A stretch of DNA of 64,000 nt from a bacterium (lineage in GTDB: Bacteria > Hinthialibacterota > Hinthialibacteria > H5-UNCL2): contig JABTUV010000019.1 of NCBI GenBank assembly GCA_015075175.1, positions 8,397 through 72,396 of the forward strand. The letters are read 5' to 3'. The translations under genes and the position numbers were made by a program. This document shows, piece by piece, positions 37,453 through 46,151 of this stretch. Under the pieces are notes generated by a model. The model ran no database searches. It saw only the letters and a list, made by a program, of their open reading frames with translations, and had not been told where the DNA came from. Positions within the stretch are counted from its first letter, which is position 1. Each line of letters begins with the position of its first letter.

Positions 37453-39515
37453 TGGTGCGGTTTTCTGCAACTATGATGCGCGGGCGGATCGCCGTCGGTC
37501 GGCATTTGTGGTTTTCAGCGTCGGTGGTGTTGCTTTTGAGCGGCGTGGCGCGGGCGGAGCCGTCGCTGGAGGAGCTGCTGGGGGCGTGCGAATTCCTGGA
37601 CGTCGGGGACGTGCCGGAAGGCGTGGTTCACGCGCCGGAGTCGGCGGTGTACGTGGCGCTGCCGGTCGACGGGGGTGATGACAACCATCCGGGCACGTCG
37701 TTGGACCGACCTTTCGCGACGCTGGACCGCGCCCTCGAGTACGCTGAGGCGCATTCGGAAACGGCGCTGTCCATCTACCTGCGGCGCGGCGTACACACAT
37801 ATAAATCGAAGCTTCCGGAGCAAGTGATTTCGCGCGGTAATCTGACGATTGCGTCGCTGCCCGGCGAGTTCGCCACGGTGCGTGCACCCTATTGGCCCGG
37901 GAGACCGGGGAGCGAGAGGGAGGCCACGGCGTTCGTCGCAGATGGGTCGCTGGAGAAGCTGGCGTTTGAGTCGCTGGTGCTTCTGGGTTGGCGGACGTGT
38001 TTCGAGTTGCGGGCGGGCGGCGGGAAGATGGCGGACGTGGTCGTCCGCAACGTGTTGGCGACGGACTTCGCGCCGACGGTGGAGGGGGCGTCGTCGTCGT
38101 TCTTGCGCGGCGCTGCAGGTGGTGAAGCCGGCAGTGAGGGCGTCTTGGCGAAATTGGCGCTGGTGAATGTTAGCGTGATGGGGGCGAGCTGCGGGGTGGA
38201 GCTCGGTAGCGCCGCGGGCGGGTCGGTGCGGGGGGTGCGATTGTCGCACTTCAATTACATGGGCGGCGGCGCGGCGCTCGGGGCGGCCGGGGAGAGCGGG
38301 GTGCGGCTGTGGAATTGCGAGAGGGTGCTGTTGGACCATTGCCGGATCGTGAGCGCGGGCGGCGGCGGGATGGTTTTGGACGGCTCGAACGTCGCGATCG
38401 TGAACAGTTACGTTGAGCGGGCGGGCGGCGCGGCGGTGGAACTCATGCGCGACGGGGAATTGATCAACAGCATACTATACGCCCACCCGGCGGCGCGGCT
38501 GGCGCCGCTGGTGGTGCACGCAGGACCTTTGCGCTGTGTGCATAGTGCGATTGTGGAGGGCCCGACGTCTTACCTTGCGGCGTTCAACTATGATGGCAGC
38601 GGTTCGGGTCGTTGCGAGATGGTGAACTCGGTTTTCGCGCGCGGCGGATCGTTTTACGCGGGGACGGACGGGCTGGTGGCGTTGTCGAACCGTTTTGCTG
38701 AAATCACGCCGGGCGCGCCGCTGGTTGCGGGGCAGGCGCTTGCGGCGGACGCGACCGCGCTGAATCAACGGGCCAATTGTTCCGGGAACGCGGTCTCGAC
38801 GCTGCAATTCGCATCACCGGAGACGGGGGACTGGCGGAGCAGGGCGGAGAGCGACTGGGTGGATGCGGGAGCGACGGCCGGGGTGCTGCTGCCGTCGTTC
38901 GATTACTACGGGCGGGCGCGGGCGCAGGGGAATGGACCGGACATCGGGCCGGCGGAGCGGGTCGTGGCGACTCCGACGCCCACACCGACGCCGACGGTGG
39001 CGCCCACGGTGACGGTGACGCCGACGCCCACCTATCGTGTGATAGCGGCGATGGAGGCGCGGGCTTTATTTGACGCGGGGGCGGACGTGCTTTTCGTGGA
39101 CGTGCGCGAGGACTTCGAGTATCGCGGCGGTCACGTGCCGGGAGCGTTGAATTTACCCTGGAACACGAATGTCCTGCAGAACAATCATGCGACGTTGCCG
39201 GAGAAGATGAAGATCATTTACGACCAGCGCGGCTCACGCGGCGCGGCGGCGTCACAGTTTCTCGTCAATCAGGGGCACGGCGGGGTGTACAATCTTGCGG
39301 GCGGACTGGAGGCGTGGCTGGCGCTGCCCGCGCCGGTGCGACCACCGGCGGACTACTCGCACGACGACGTGGTGGACGCGGCGGATCTCGTGCTGCTTCT
39401 GCGCGTGCGGCCGGACGCGCTGTTGGACCTCAACGAGGACTTCGCGTTCGACTATCGCGACGTGTTTTTGTTCGCGCTGTCGTGGGGGCGTGTATACCGT
39501 CCGATCGTGGAGTAG
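37452..39515 (+). CDS. Secreted beta-helix protein with inactive rhodanese and dockerin-like C-terminus
   Basis: 687 residues; ATG 37452 shares a base with the upstream TGA. Signal peptide to about residue 36 (LLLSGVARA). Residues 50-500 form a right-handed parallel beta-helix with a pectate-lyase-like start (DDNHPGTSLDRPFATLDRAL). A Thr-Pro linker (about 508-527) joins a rhodanese domain (about 530-622: ARALFDAGADVLFVDVRED, HVPGALNLPW). The active-site loop reads YDQRGSRGAA, so the catalytic Cys is Asp and sulfur transfer is not expected. The end (YSHDDVVDAADLVLLLRV, LDLNEDFAFDYRDV) has two Ca-binding loops like dockerin type I. No catalytic residues could be named for the helix. Confidence 0.75.
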   Translation: MVRFSATMMRGRIAVGRHLWFSASVVLLLSGVARAEPSLEELLGACEFLDVGDVPEGVVHAPESAVYVALPVDGGDDNHPGTSLDRPFATLDRALEYAEAHSETALSIYLRRGVHTYKSKLPEQVISRGNLTIASLPGEFATVRAPYWPGRPGSEREATAFVADGSLEKLAFESLVLLGWRTCFELRAGGGKMADVVVRNVLATDFAPTVEGASSSFLRGAAGGEAGSEGVLAKLALVNVSVMGASCGVELGSAAGGSVRGVRLSHFNYMGGGAALGAAGESGVRLWNCERVLLDHCRIVSAGGGGMVLDGSNVAIVNSYVERAGGAAVELMRDGELINSILYAHPAARLAPLVVHAGPLRCVHSAIVEGPTSYLAAFNYDGSGSGRCEMVNSVFARGGSFYAGTDGLVALSNRFAEITPGAPLVAGQALAADATALNQRANCSGNAVSTLQFASPETGDWRSRAESDWVDAGATAGVLLPSFDYYGRARAQGNGPDIGPAERVVATPTPTPTPTVAPTVTVTPTPTYRVIAAMEARALFDAGADVLFVDVREDFEYRGGHVPGALNLPWNTNVLQNNHATLPEKMKIIYDQRGSRGAAASQFLVNQGHGGVYNLAGGLEAWLALPAPVRPPADYSHDDVVDAADLVLLLRVRPDALLDLNEDFAFDYRDVFLFALSWGRVYRPIVE

Positions 39516-39530
39516 GCAAGGCGGCGGCGC

Positions 39531-40553
39531 TCAGGCGTAGAGGTGCGCGACGTAGTCGGCGTAGCCGTTATAGAGGAGCGTGTCCCGGTTTTCGCCGGTT
39601 CCGAGCATTCGCTCCTTCTTCTGGGACCAGCGCGGATGGGGGACGTCAGGCTCGACGTTGGAATGCCAGCTGTACTCCCTGGGGTTGACGTCGTTCCAGA
39701 AAGTCGGTGGCCGCTCGGCGGTGAACTCGATTCCGACCAGGGATTTGATGGACTTGAGGCCGTATTTCCAGGGAAGGACGAGGCGCAGGGGTGCGCCGCA
39801 TTGGGCCGGCAGCGGCTTGCCGTAAATGCCGGCGGCCAGAATGGCCAGCTCGTTCATGGCCTCGGGAAGTGTGATGGCCTCATAGTAGGGAAACGGATAA
39901 TTCTCGTATTTTTCAAAACCGGGCGCCTCCTCGGGGCGCATGAAGGTGACCAAGCGAAGGAAGGCGGCCTCGTTTTTGACTCCCACGTGATCCAGAAGCG
40001 CCTTGATGGGAAAGCCGGTCCAGGGAACGGCCATGGCCCAGGCCTCCACGCAGCGGAAGCGGTAGAGCCGCTCCTCCAGCGGCATCTTGGCGATCAAGTC
40101 GTAGGCGTCGTAAACGCCGGGGCGTTCGCAGAGACCGGCGATCTCGATCTCCCAGGGATGGGTGCGAAACTTACCCACCAATTTGTGGACCTCGCTCTTG
40201 CTGGTGGAAAACTCATAGAAGTTGTTGTAGGTCGTCGCTTGCTTTTCATGGGTCAAGTCGCGGTCGAGAGCGTAGGCGGTGTTGGGAGAGGCGGGAAATA
40301 ACTTCGCATAGGTGGGAGGAAAGGGGAGGAGGGCTTCCGGCGTGGCGGCACGGGGCGGTTGGGTGGGGATGGAGCGGTCGGCGGGTTGAGGTGGGGCGGA
40401 CGGGGCGAAGGGGCGGTCGCAGGCGGGCAGGAGGGCGCCGAGGCCGAGAAAGCCCATCTGCTTGAGGAAGCGCCGCCGGTCGTGATAGACGGACTCGGGC
40501 GTGGCCTGGCTCTCCGGGATGGCCCAGCCGGGGACGGTTTTGACGTGGGGCAT
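39531..40553 (-). CDS. msrP: Periplasmic methionine sulfoxide reductase catalytic subunit (molybdopterin)
   Basis: 340 residues, normal for MsrP/YedY. Tat signal RRRFLKQMGFLGLGALLPAC near residues 26-45. EKQATTYNNFYEFSTSKSEV, the Mo-ligand Cys in YRFRCVEAWAMAVPWTGFPI (about residue 166), and GAPLRLVLPWKYGLKSIKSL, PTFWNDVNPREYSWHSNVEP are family hallmarks. It repairs oxidised methionines in exported proteins. The heme membrane partner msrQ is not adjacent. tatA, needed for Tat export, lies at 48.4 kb. Converges with the beta-helix gene. Confidence 0.93.
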   Translation of the reverse strand: MPHVKTVPGWAIPESQATPESVYHDRRRFLKQMGFLGLGALLPACDRPFAPSAPPQPADRSIPTQPPRAATPEALLPFPPTYAKLFPASPNTAYALDRDLTHEKQATTYNNFYEFSTSKSEVHKLVGKFRTHPWEIEIAGLCERPGVYDAYDLIAKMPLEERLYRFRCVEAWAMAVPWTGFPIKALLDHVGVKNEAAFLRLVTFMRPEEAPGFEKYENYPFPYYEAITLPEAMNELAILAAGIYGKPLPAQCGAPLRLVLPWKYGLKSIKSLVGIEFTAERPPTFWNDVNPREYSWHSNVEPDVPHPRWSQKKERMLGTGENRDTLLYNGYADYVAHLYA

Positions 40554-40697
40554 GGCGCGGCTCCAGGTCCGAGGGTGGAGAAGACTAACACGAGCGGAGG
40601 GGGCGCGGCAAGCGAAGTCAGGGCAAGGGAAGTCGCGGTATGGTGGAGATGACCGTGTTTTACAGTCGGCGGCGTAGGGGGCATGTGGGTGGCATAG

Positions 40698-40783
40698 CTA
40701 CAGTTTCGACCGAAGGAGAAATCCTACCCGCTACCGTGGCTCGAGTACGCGGGAGAAGATTTCTCCTTCGGTCGAAATGACAG
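40698..40783. repeat. Inverted-repeat element, copy 3
   Basis: CTACAGTTTCGACCGAAGG through CCTTCGGTCGAAATGACAG, inner arms GGAGAAATCC and GATTTCTCC. It lies in the gap between msrP and arsR; the rest of 40554-40892 shows no gene. Confidence 0.85.
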
Positions 40784-40892
40784 TCCTGGCGGCGGGTGGA
40801 GGCGATCCGATCCTTGCCTGGAGTGCGAGGCGGCTTGGGCGGAGCGGGGAGAAGCGTGGGCATGGGAAGCCGCCATGTGGTTGGAAAAGTGC

Positions 40893-40938
40893 TTGACAGG
40901 GCGCGCGAAGATTATTATATTTCGCCACGTAACGAAAT
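40893..40938 (+). promoter_or_regulatory. arsR promoter with overlapping ArsR operator
   Basis: TTGACA, exactly 17 bases, TATATT: close to consensus. The inverted repeat ATTTCG-N8-CGAAAT (40919-40938) begins inside the -10 element and covers the likely transcription start, the usual place for ArsR autorepression. AGGAGG follows at 40951. Confidence 0.75.
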
Positions 40939-40964
40939 GAGGAGGGCCGCAGGAGGTAGTGGAG

Positions 40965-41307
40965 GTGGCCAAGGCGCTGGGGACGAGACGCGGCTGCGGC
41001 TGCTGCGCGTTGGGGAGAGAGTTGTGCGTGTGCCGCTCTTCGTGCTGGTGGAATTGGCGCCTTCCACCGTCTCCGCCACCTGGCGATTCTGCGGGCGGCG
41101 CGGCTGGTGGAGATGCGCAAGAGGCCGGTGGGTGTACTACCGGCTGGCGGGGCGGGAGGCGCCGGAGCCGGCGCGGTCGGCGCTGGCGTGGCTGCGGGGC
41201 GTCTGGGCGATGATCCCATCCTCGCCCGGACCGCCCGCCTGGCCCGCATTCTGAAGATGACGCCGGAGGAGCCTGTGCGAGCAGGGATGCTGGTGCTGAG
41301 GGCGTAG
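40965..41307 (+). pseudogene. arsR: ArsR-family arsenic-responsive repressor, frameshifted
   Basis: GTG 40965 follows AGGAGG by eight bases. Reading across frames gives AKALGDETRLRLLRV, ELCVCR (the As(III)-binding ELCVC motif), LAPSTVS in the recognition helix, LAILRAARLVEMRKR, GRWVYYRLAG and a C-terminal [17 protein letters not shown]. The first shift is one G missing from a G run at about 40979-40982 (LG/DET); at least two more follow. All lie in G/C-rich runs. Function if intact: release of the operon by arsenite. It is followed by arsM on the same strand. Confidence 0.65.
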
Positions 41308-41323
41308 GCGCAGCACGCTGCGC
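41308..41323. repeat. Palindrome GCGCAGCACGCTGCGC abutting the arsR stop
   Basis: Identical to 1834-1849. It starts at the base after the TAG of arsR, within the arsR-arsM gap. Confidence 0.55.
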
Positions 41324-41375
41324 AAGCACGGCCGCGCGGCGAGGTTGCGCGGGGGCGAGTGAGAGAAAGGAGAAG

Positions 41376-42217
41376 ATGATGGTGCAATTTCGAGCCAAGG
41401 ATCCCGATGCCGTGCGCGAGACGGTGCGGGAAGGATACGCTGAAGGTGGCTGGGGCGGGGTGGATGCTGCGGGCCGGTCTCGTCGTGCTGCGGGCCGTCC
41501 CAGGCGGTTCGCTGTCGCGCGAGATCAGCTACAGCGAAGCGAGCCTGCAACGCTGCCGGAAGGGGCGGACATGGGGTTGTCGTGCGGCAATCCCACGGCG
41601 CTGGCGTCACTGTCGCCGGGCGAAGTGGTGCTGGATTTGGGGAGCGGCGGGGTCTGGACGTGTTCATCGCGGCGCAGAAGGTGGGGCCTACGGGGCGGGC
41701 CATCGGCGTGGACATGACGCCGGAGATGCTGGGCAAGGCGCGCGCGAACATCGCGGCGTTCACGAAGCGCACGGGCCTGTCCAACGTCGAGTCCGGCTGG
41801 GCGAGATCGAGCATCTTCCGGTCGCGGACGGGAGCGTGGACGTGGTGATCTCGAACTGCGTGATCAACCTGTCGCCGGACAAGGCGCAGGTGTGGCGGGA
41901 GATTGCGCGCGTGCTGCGGCCGGGCGGGCGGGTAGCCGTGTCGGATCTGGCACTGCTGCGCCCCCTGCCGGAGGCGATCCGGGAGATGGTGGAGGCGCTG
42001 GTAGGATGCGTTGGGGGCGCGGTGCTGGTTTCCGAGACGGAGGAGATGGCGCGCGCGGCGGGCCTCGTGGAGGTTGTGTTGACTTCCAATCCCGTTACGT
42101 CGATGCCATGACGCAGTGGAACGATCCATTGTATCGGAGCATCATCGCGCACCTGCCCGCGGGGACGAAGGCCAGCGATTATATCACCAGCCTGTCGGTG
42201 TCGGCGCGGAGGGGTGA
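41376..42217 (+). pseudogene. arsM: ArsM, arsenite S-adenosylmethionine methyltransferase, frameshifted
   Basis: ATG 41376 after AAAGGAGA. Across frames the product reads [15 protein letters not shown], a CCGP cysteine pair (41464-41475 and again 41486 on), [37 protein letters not shown] (SAM motif I), [60 protein letters not shown] and a tail YVDAMTQWNDPLYRSIIAHL, PAGTKASDYITSLSVSAR. These are hallmark ArsM sequences; the enzyme methylates arsenite. At least four shifts interrupt it. The end near TGA 42215-42217 assumes one more shift. Confidence 0.7.
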
Positions 42218-42285
42218 GGGCCGGGTCGCCGCGGCGGCCGGGGGTCGTGCCGGGCGGCCGTGCGCCTACTTTGCCGGCAACCGCC

Positions 42286-42314
42286 TTGACCCCGCTGCGC
42301 TTCCGGCCTATATT
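42286..42314 (+). promoter_or_regulatory. Promoter of the XPB helicase gene
   Basis: TTGACC, exactly 17 bases, TATATT. Transcription would start near 42321, about 45-50 bases before the helicase start, showing that the helicase is not part of the ars operon. Confidence 0.65.
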
Positions 42315-42368
42315 GACAGACTACTCTGGCCTCGGTCTCCGCGCCGGGGCTACGCGGAGGTTGGGTAC

Positions 42369-44072
42369 ATCGCCAGCCAGCGTCCCCTGATCGTTCAGAG
42401 CGACAGCACCCTCCTCTTAGAGGTGGATCATCCGGATTTCGAGGAAATCCGCGACCGGCTCAACTCGTTCGCGGAGCTGATCAAAAGCCCGGAGTACGTC
42501 CATACCTATCGCATCACCCCGCTCTCGCTCTGGAACGCCGCCAGCAGCGGCGTCGCCGCCGAGACGATTCTGGACACGCTCACGCGCTACAGCCGCTACC
42601 AGGTCCCCGACAACATCCGCTTCGAGATCGTAGAGACGGTCAACCGGTACGGGCGCGTGGTCCTGGACAAGCGCGACGGCGAGTTGCTGCTGTCGGCGGA
42701 CGATCCCCTGATCACGCAGGAGATCGAGCAGCACAAGCCGCTGCGCGAGGCGATCCTGGGCCGACGCGACGAGCGCACGCTGCTGGTCAAGCCGCTGGAG
42801 CGCGGCAACATCAAGCTGGCGCTCTTGCGCCTGGGCTACCCGGTCAAGGACCGCGCCGGCTACGTGGACGGCGAGAGGCTGGAAATCGGCCTGCGCGACC
42901 GCACGCTTCTGGGCCAACCCTTCGGCCTGCGCGGGTACCAGTTGGAGGCGCTGTCCGCCTTCTATCGCGAAGGCTCCGCCGAGTCGGGCAGCGGGGTGCT
43001 GGTGCTGCCCTGCGGGGCGGGAAAGACCATCATCGGCATCGCGGCGATGGCCCGGCTCTCCTGCCATACCCTGGTTTTGGCGACCAACATCGTGGCTCTG
43101 CGCCAGTGGCGCGACGAGATTCTGGACAAGACCACTCTCACGGACGAGCATCTGGCCGAGTACAGCGGCGAGAAGAAGTCGCTGGCCCCCATCACCCTGG
43201 CGACCTACCAGATTCTCACCTATCGCCGGCACAAGGAGGACGACTTCCCGCATTTTTCTCTTTTCAACGCGCGCAACTGGGGACTCATCATCTACGACGA
43301 GGTGCATCTTCTGCCGGCGCCGGTGTTTCGCGTCACCGCCGAGGTGCAGGCGCGGCGGCGTCTGGGCCTGACCGCCACGCTGGTGCGCGAGGACGGCAAG
43401 GAGGCCGAGGTCTTCTCCCTCATCGGCCCCAAGCGCTACGACGTGCCCTGGAAGCAACTGGAGAAGCAAGGCTGGATCGCCCCGGTCACCTGCTACGAAA
43501 TCCGCCTTCCCATGGACTCCTCGCTGCGCGTGGACTACGCTTCCGCCAGCTTCCGCAACAAGTATCGGGTGGCCGCGGAGAATCCCAGGAAGCTGGAGGT
43601 GGTGGACCGGCTGGTCGCCCGCCATGAAGGCGACCAGACGCTCATCATCGGCATGTATCTGTCGCAGCTGTCGCAGATCGCGCGGCGGCTGCGCGCGCCG
43701 CTGATTACGGGCAGCACGCCCAACCTCGAGCGCGAGGAGCTCTATCATCGCTTTCGCATCGGCGAGGTCAAGACGCTGGTGGTCAGCAAGGTCGCCAACT
43801 TCGCCATCGACCTGCCCGACGCCAACGTGGCCATCCAGGTCTCGGGCACGTTCGGCAGTCGGCAGGAGGAGGCGCAGAGGCTGGGCCGCATCCTGCGTCC
43901 TAAGCCGGGCGGCGAGTCGGCGACCTTCTATTCCCTCGTCACCCGCGAGAGCCGCGATCAGGAATTTTCGGCCAAGCGGCAGCTCTTCCTGACCGAGCAG
44001 GGCTACCGCTACGTGATCGGCGATGAGGGGCTTCTTGAGTCGATTCTGGCGCGGAAAGCGGCAGTCGATTGA
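42369..44072 (+). CDS. XPB/ERCC3-type DNA helicase
   Basis: Helicase sequence starts near 42385 (PLIVQSDSTLLLEVDHPDFE). The exact start codon is unclear: no ATG/GTG lies in frame before the conserved part, and a TTG at 42361 would need one extra C in the CCCC at 42385. The N-terminal damage-recognition-like domain (to about residue 180) has HTYRITPLSLWNAASSG. Motif I is VLPCGAGKTIIGIAAM, motif II IIYDEVHLLP, motif III LGLTATLVREDGKE, motif VI AQRLGRILRPK. About 560 residues, typical for bacterial XPB. A 3'-5' DNA unwinding role in repair or transcription is known for the family. Partner gene follows. Confidence 0.88.
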   Translation: MASQRPLIVQSDSTLLLEVDHPDFEEIRDRLNSFAELIKSPEYVHTYRITPLSLWNAASSGVAAETILDTLTRYSRYQVPDNIRFEIVETVNRYGRVVLDKRDGELLLSADDPLITQEIEQHKPLREAILGRRDERTLLVKPLERGNIKLALLRLGYPVKDRAGYVDGERLEIGLRDRTLLGQPFGLRGYQLEALSAFYREGSAESGSGVLVLPCGAGKTIIGIAAMARLSCHTLVLATNIVALRQWRDEILDKTTLTDEHLAEYSGEKKSLAPITLATYQILTYRRHKEDDFPHFSLFNARNWGLIIYDEVHLLPAPVFRVTAEVQARRRLGLTATLVREDGKEAEVFSLIGPKRYDVPWKQLEKQGWIAPVTCYEIRLPMDSSLRVDYASASFRNKYRVAAENPRKLEVVDRLVARHEGDQTLIIGMYLSQLSQIARRLRAPLITGSTPNLEREELYHRFRIGEVKTLVVSKVANFAIDLPDANVAIQVSGTFGSRQEEAQRLGRILRPKPGGESATFYSLVTRESRDQEFSAKRQLFLTEQGYRYVIGDEGLLESILARKAAVD

Positions 44073-44130
44073 CGATTACGATTTGTAATCGTACTCGTAA
44101 TCTTGCTCGTACTCGATTGCGAGCAAGATT
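44073..44130. repeat. Two hairpins at the 5' edge of the hexamer array
   Basis: CGATTAC-N5-GTAATCG at 44073-44091 begins the base after the helicase stop. A second stem AATCTTGCTCG/CGAGCAAGATT (11 bp, 10-base loop, 44099-44130) is built from array-like units in opposite orientation. The CGATTAC hairpin recurs at 48641 and, at the yhaN stop, at 63962. Confidence 0.7.
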
Positions 44131-44213
44131 AAGATTACGAGCAAGATCAAGATCAAGATCAAGATCAAGATTAAGATTAAGATTAAGATTAAGATTAAGA
44201 TTAAGAGTAAGAT
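44131..44213. repeat. Hexamer array, AAGATT/AAGATC units
   Basis: About 13 units between the helicase and its partner gene. It ends about 12 bases before the GTG of the partner; the purine-rich end flows into the ribosome binding site. Confidence 0.85.
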
Positions 44214-44225
44214 GGAGGGGGGGTT

Positions 44226-45782
44226 GTGAGCGACTCGCTCCTGCACTGTCTTTCGCAATTGTCCATGGAGCAGAACCGCCGGATTGCGCTGCGCATCGGG
44301 TTGTGGCCCAAGACCAACAGTAAGCAAACGTTGATGCGGGAGGTTTACGGGCGGCTCCTGGATCCACAGTATCTCGGCGAGGCGCTGGAGGGGCTGGACG
44401 ACGACGAACGCCTGGCTCTCGAGCATCTGGTGCGGCGGGTGCGTCGCCATCCGGAGAACGGAGGCGAGGCGCCGCGACTCCTGTTCGGACTATTCGGCAC
44501 GCGCACCGGCCGGGCCGTACACGTTCTGTCCACGCTGGCGGAGAAGGGATTCCTCTTTCCGCGGGGCGAGGGGGAGGAAATCCCGTCGTTATTGCCGGGG
44601 GAGTTGGTGGAGCGGCTCGCACCGCTGATAGGAGCGGCCGGGGGGCCGTGGGGTGCGCCGCGGCGGGAGCCGCCGGCGCGGGTCTTTGCGGGTCAGAGCC
44701 GGTTGGCGCACGACGTGATCAGCGTTCTGGCCTATGCGCGCAAGAACCGAGTGCGCATGACGCAGGGCGGCGAGGTGTTCAGTCGGGTGCGCGAGCGGTT
44801 GGCGGCGTTGTGCATCGCCCGCCGCGAGGCGTTCCCGCCGGGCCTGGCTGAGGCTCTCGCCCCCCAGCGGCGCGACGTCGAGTCCATCCTGGCCTTTGCG
44901 GCCGGGGAGGGTTACATCGAGGAGGAACAGCAGCGTATCCTGGTCGCCGAGGCGGCGCTGGCCCGCCTTCGGACCCTCTCGCTGCTGGACCTCTGCCGGG
45001 AATTCCTTCGTTCGCTGGAACGCGGTTGGCTGTTTCACTACTCCATGCACCAGCGGCTGCTGGAGATGCTGCGGGAGGCGGAGCCGGCGCGCTGGTACGA
45101 CCTGGACGCGTTGCTGGACGAAGTGGCGGGGAAGGCGCGCACTCCCGACCGCGCCGCGCGGCGCTCCTCGCTCTTTGCGTTGCTGGGCCTATTGCACGAC
45201 CTGTCCGTGCTCGACTTCGGGTGCGACGCGGCCGGCGCCGACTGGGCGCTGCGCGTCTCCCCCGCCGGCTGGGCCATGCTCTGCGATGAACCTTTCCCTC
45301 CCGCCGAAAGGCTCGTTCGCGAAGTTCACGCCTTGCCGGACTTCACCGTGCTGGCGCCGCTGGAGGTCGAGGCCGACGAACGCTGGCAGCTGGAGAGTTT
45401 CGCCGATCTCGTCTCCGCGGACACCATTTTCACCTATCGGATTTCGCGCCAGTCGATTTACCGCGCGCTGCAGGACGGCGTCGAGGTGGAATCGATCCTG
45501 GCGTTCTTCGTGCAGCACGGCGAGCGGCGGCTGCCGCAGAACGTCGAGTACTCGGTGCGCGAGTGGGCCGCATCGTTCGGGCGCATCCATTTCGCCGACG
45601 TGCTGCTCCTGCGGTGCGACAGCGAGGAGCTGGCCGCCGAGGTCGCCGCCAGCCCTGACATCCGGCGGTTCATCGAGGGCCAGATCACTCCCCGGGACTT
45701 GCTGGTCTCCCGAGGCGGCTATGAGGAGATCGTCAAGTACTTGGAGAAGATGGGCCATTTGCCGAAGACGTTGCGGAAATGA
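44226..45782 (+). CDS. Helicase-associated protein, XPB partner (Helicase_C_3/PF13625-like)
   Basis: 518 residues from GTG 44226, with GGAGGGG just upstream. The N-terminal half is helical (MSDSLLHCLSQLSMEQNRRI, LGEALEGLDDDERLALEHLV). The C-terminal third carries the family sequence DFTVLAPLEVEADERWQLES, TYRISRQSIYRALQDGVEVE and EYSVREWAASFGRIHFADVL. Such proteins are encoded next to XPB helicases in actinobacteria (for example the Rv0862c/Rv0861c pair) and other phyla; the adjacency here fits a shared complex. Molecular function is not established. Confidence 0.8.
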   Translation: MSDSLLHCLSQLSMEQNRRIALRIGLWPKTNSKQTLMREVYGRLLDPQYLGEALEGLDDDERLALEHLVRRVRRHPENGGEAPRLLFGLFGTRTGRAVHVLSTLAEKGFLFPRGEGEEIPSLLPGELVERLAPLIGAAGGPWGAPRREPPARVFAGQSRLAHDVISVLAYARKNRVRMTQGGEVFSRVRERLAALCIARREAFPPGLAEALAPQRRDVESILAFAAGEGYIEEEQQRILVAEAALARLRTLSLLDLCREFLRSLERGWLFHYSMHQRLLEMLREAEPARWYDLDALLDEVAGKARTPDRAARRSSLFALLGLLHDLSVLDFGCDAAGADWALRVSPAGWAMLCDEPFPPAERLVREVHALPDFTVLAPLEVEADERWQLESFADLVSADTIFTYRISRQSIYRALQDGVEVESILAFFVQHGERRLPQNVEYSVREWAASFGRIHFADVLLLRCDSEELAAEVAASPDIRRFIEGQITPRDLLVSRGGYEEIVKYLEKMGHLPKTLRK

Positions 45783-45834
45783 TAGTATTATCGTCATTAC
45801 TTCCACGGCCACCATCACGTAGGCGCCTGCCGCG

Positions 45835-45952
45835 CTAGTGCCGTTTCAAGAAAAGTTGCAGCGCCCCGGTCGTCCTCTCGATACGCGGAGTACCGCTGCT
45901 GCCGGACTCGGTTTCTCCTTTCCCGCAACTACTTTTTGAGAGACGGCACTAG
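45835..45952. mobile_element. 118-bp MITE with CTAGTGCCGT terminal inverted repeats
   Basis: Left end CTAGTGCCGTTTCAAG (45835 on) and right end ...TTGAGAGACGGCACTAG (to 45952) match perfectly over the outer 10 bases and imperfectly over a further 15-18 (GTTGC/GCAAC inside). The core CGTCCTCTCGATACGCGG and GGACTCGGTTTCTCC is the same as in the element at 23346. No open reading frame. The rest of the 45783-46151 gap holds a promoter and no gene. Confidence 0.8.
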
Positions 45953-46063
45953 AGGGCGCACCTGCGCCCCCCCGCGGTCGGCGCAAATCAAGGCCCGGGG
46001 AGGATGTCCTTTTCGCATCGTGGGGACATTCTTGCCGAGCCTGGGCGCGCCGTGGATGTCGCA

Positions 46064-46091
46064 TTGACACTCCTCGTCGCCTTTGTAGAGT
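46064..46091 (+). promoter_or_regulatory. Promoter upstream of the epimerase gene
   Basis: TTGACA, 16-base spacer, TAGAGT, 60 bases before ATG 46152. Confidence 0.5.
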
Positions 46092-46151
46092 GCCTTGCTG
46101 ACGTGGGGCGGCAAGCGGCCGCACTGTGGAGGGAATCGAGGCGGACTCTTC

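Noticed and set aside
45975-46030. Possible regulatory RNA around ATGTCC...GGGACAT
   Set aside because: The inverted repeat is only 6 bp and nothing else supports it.
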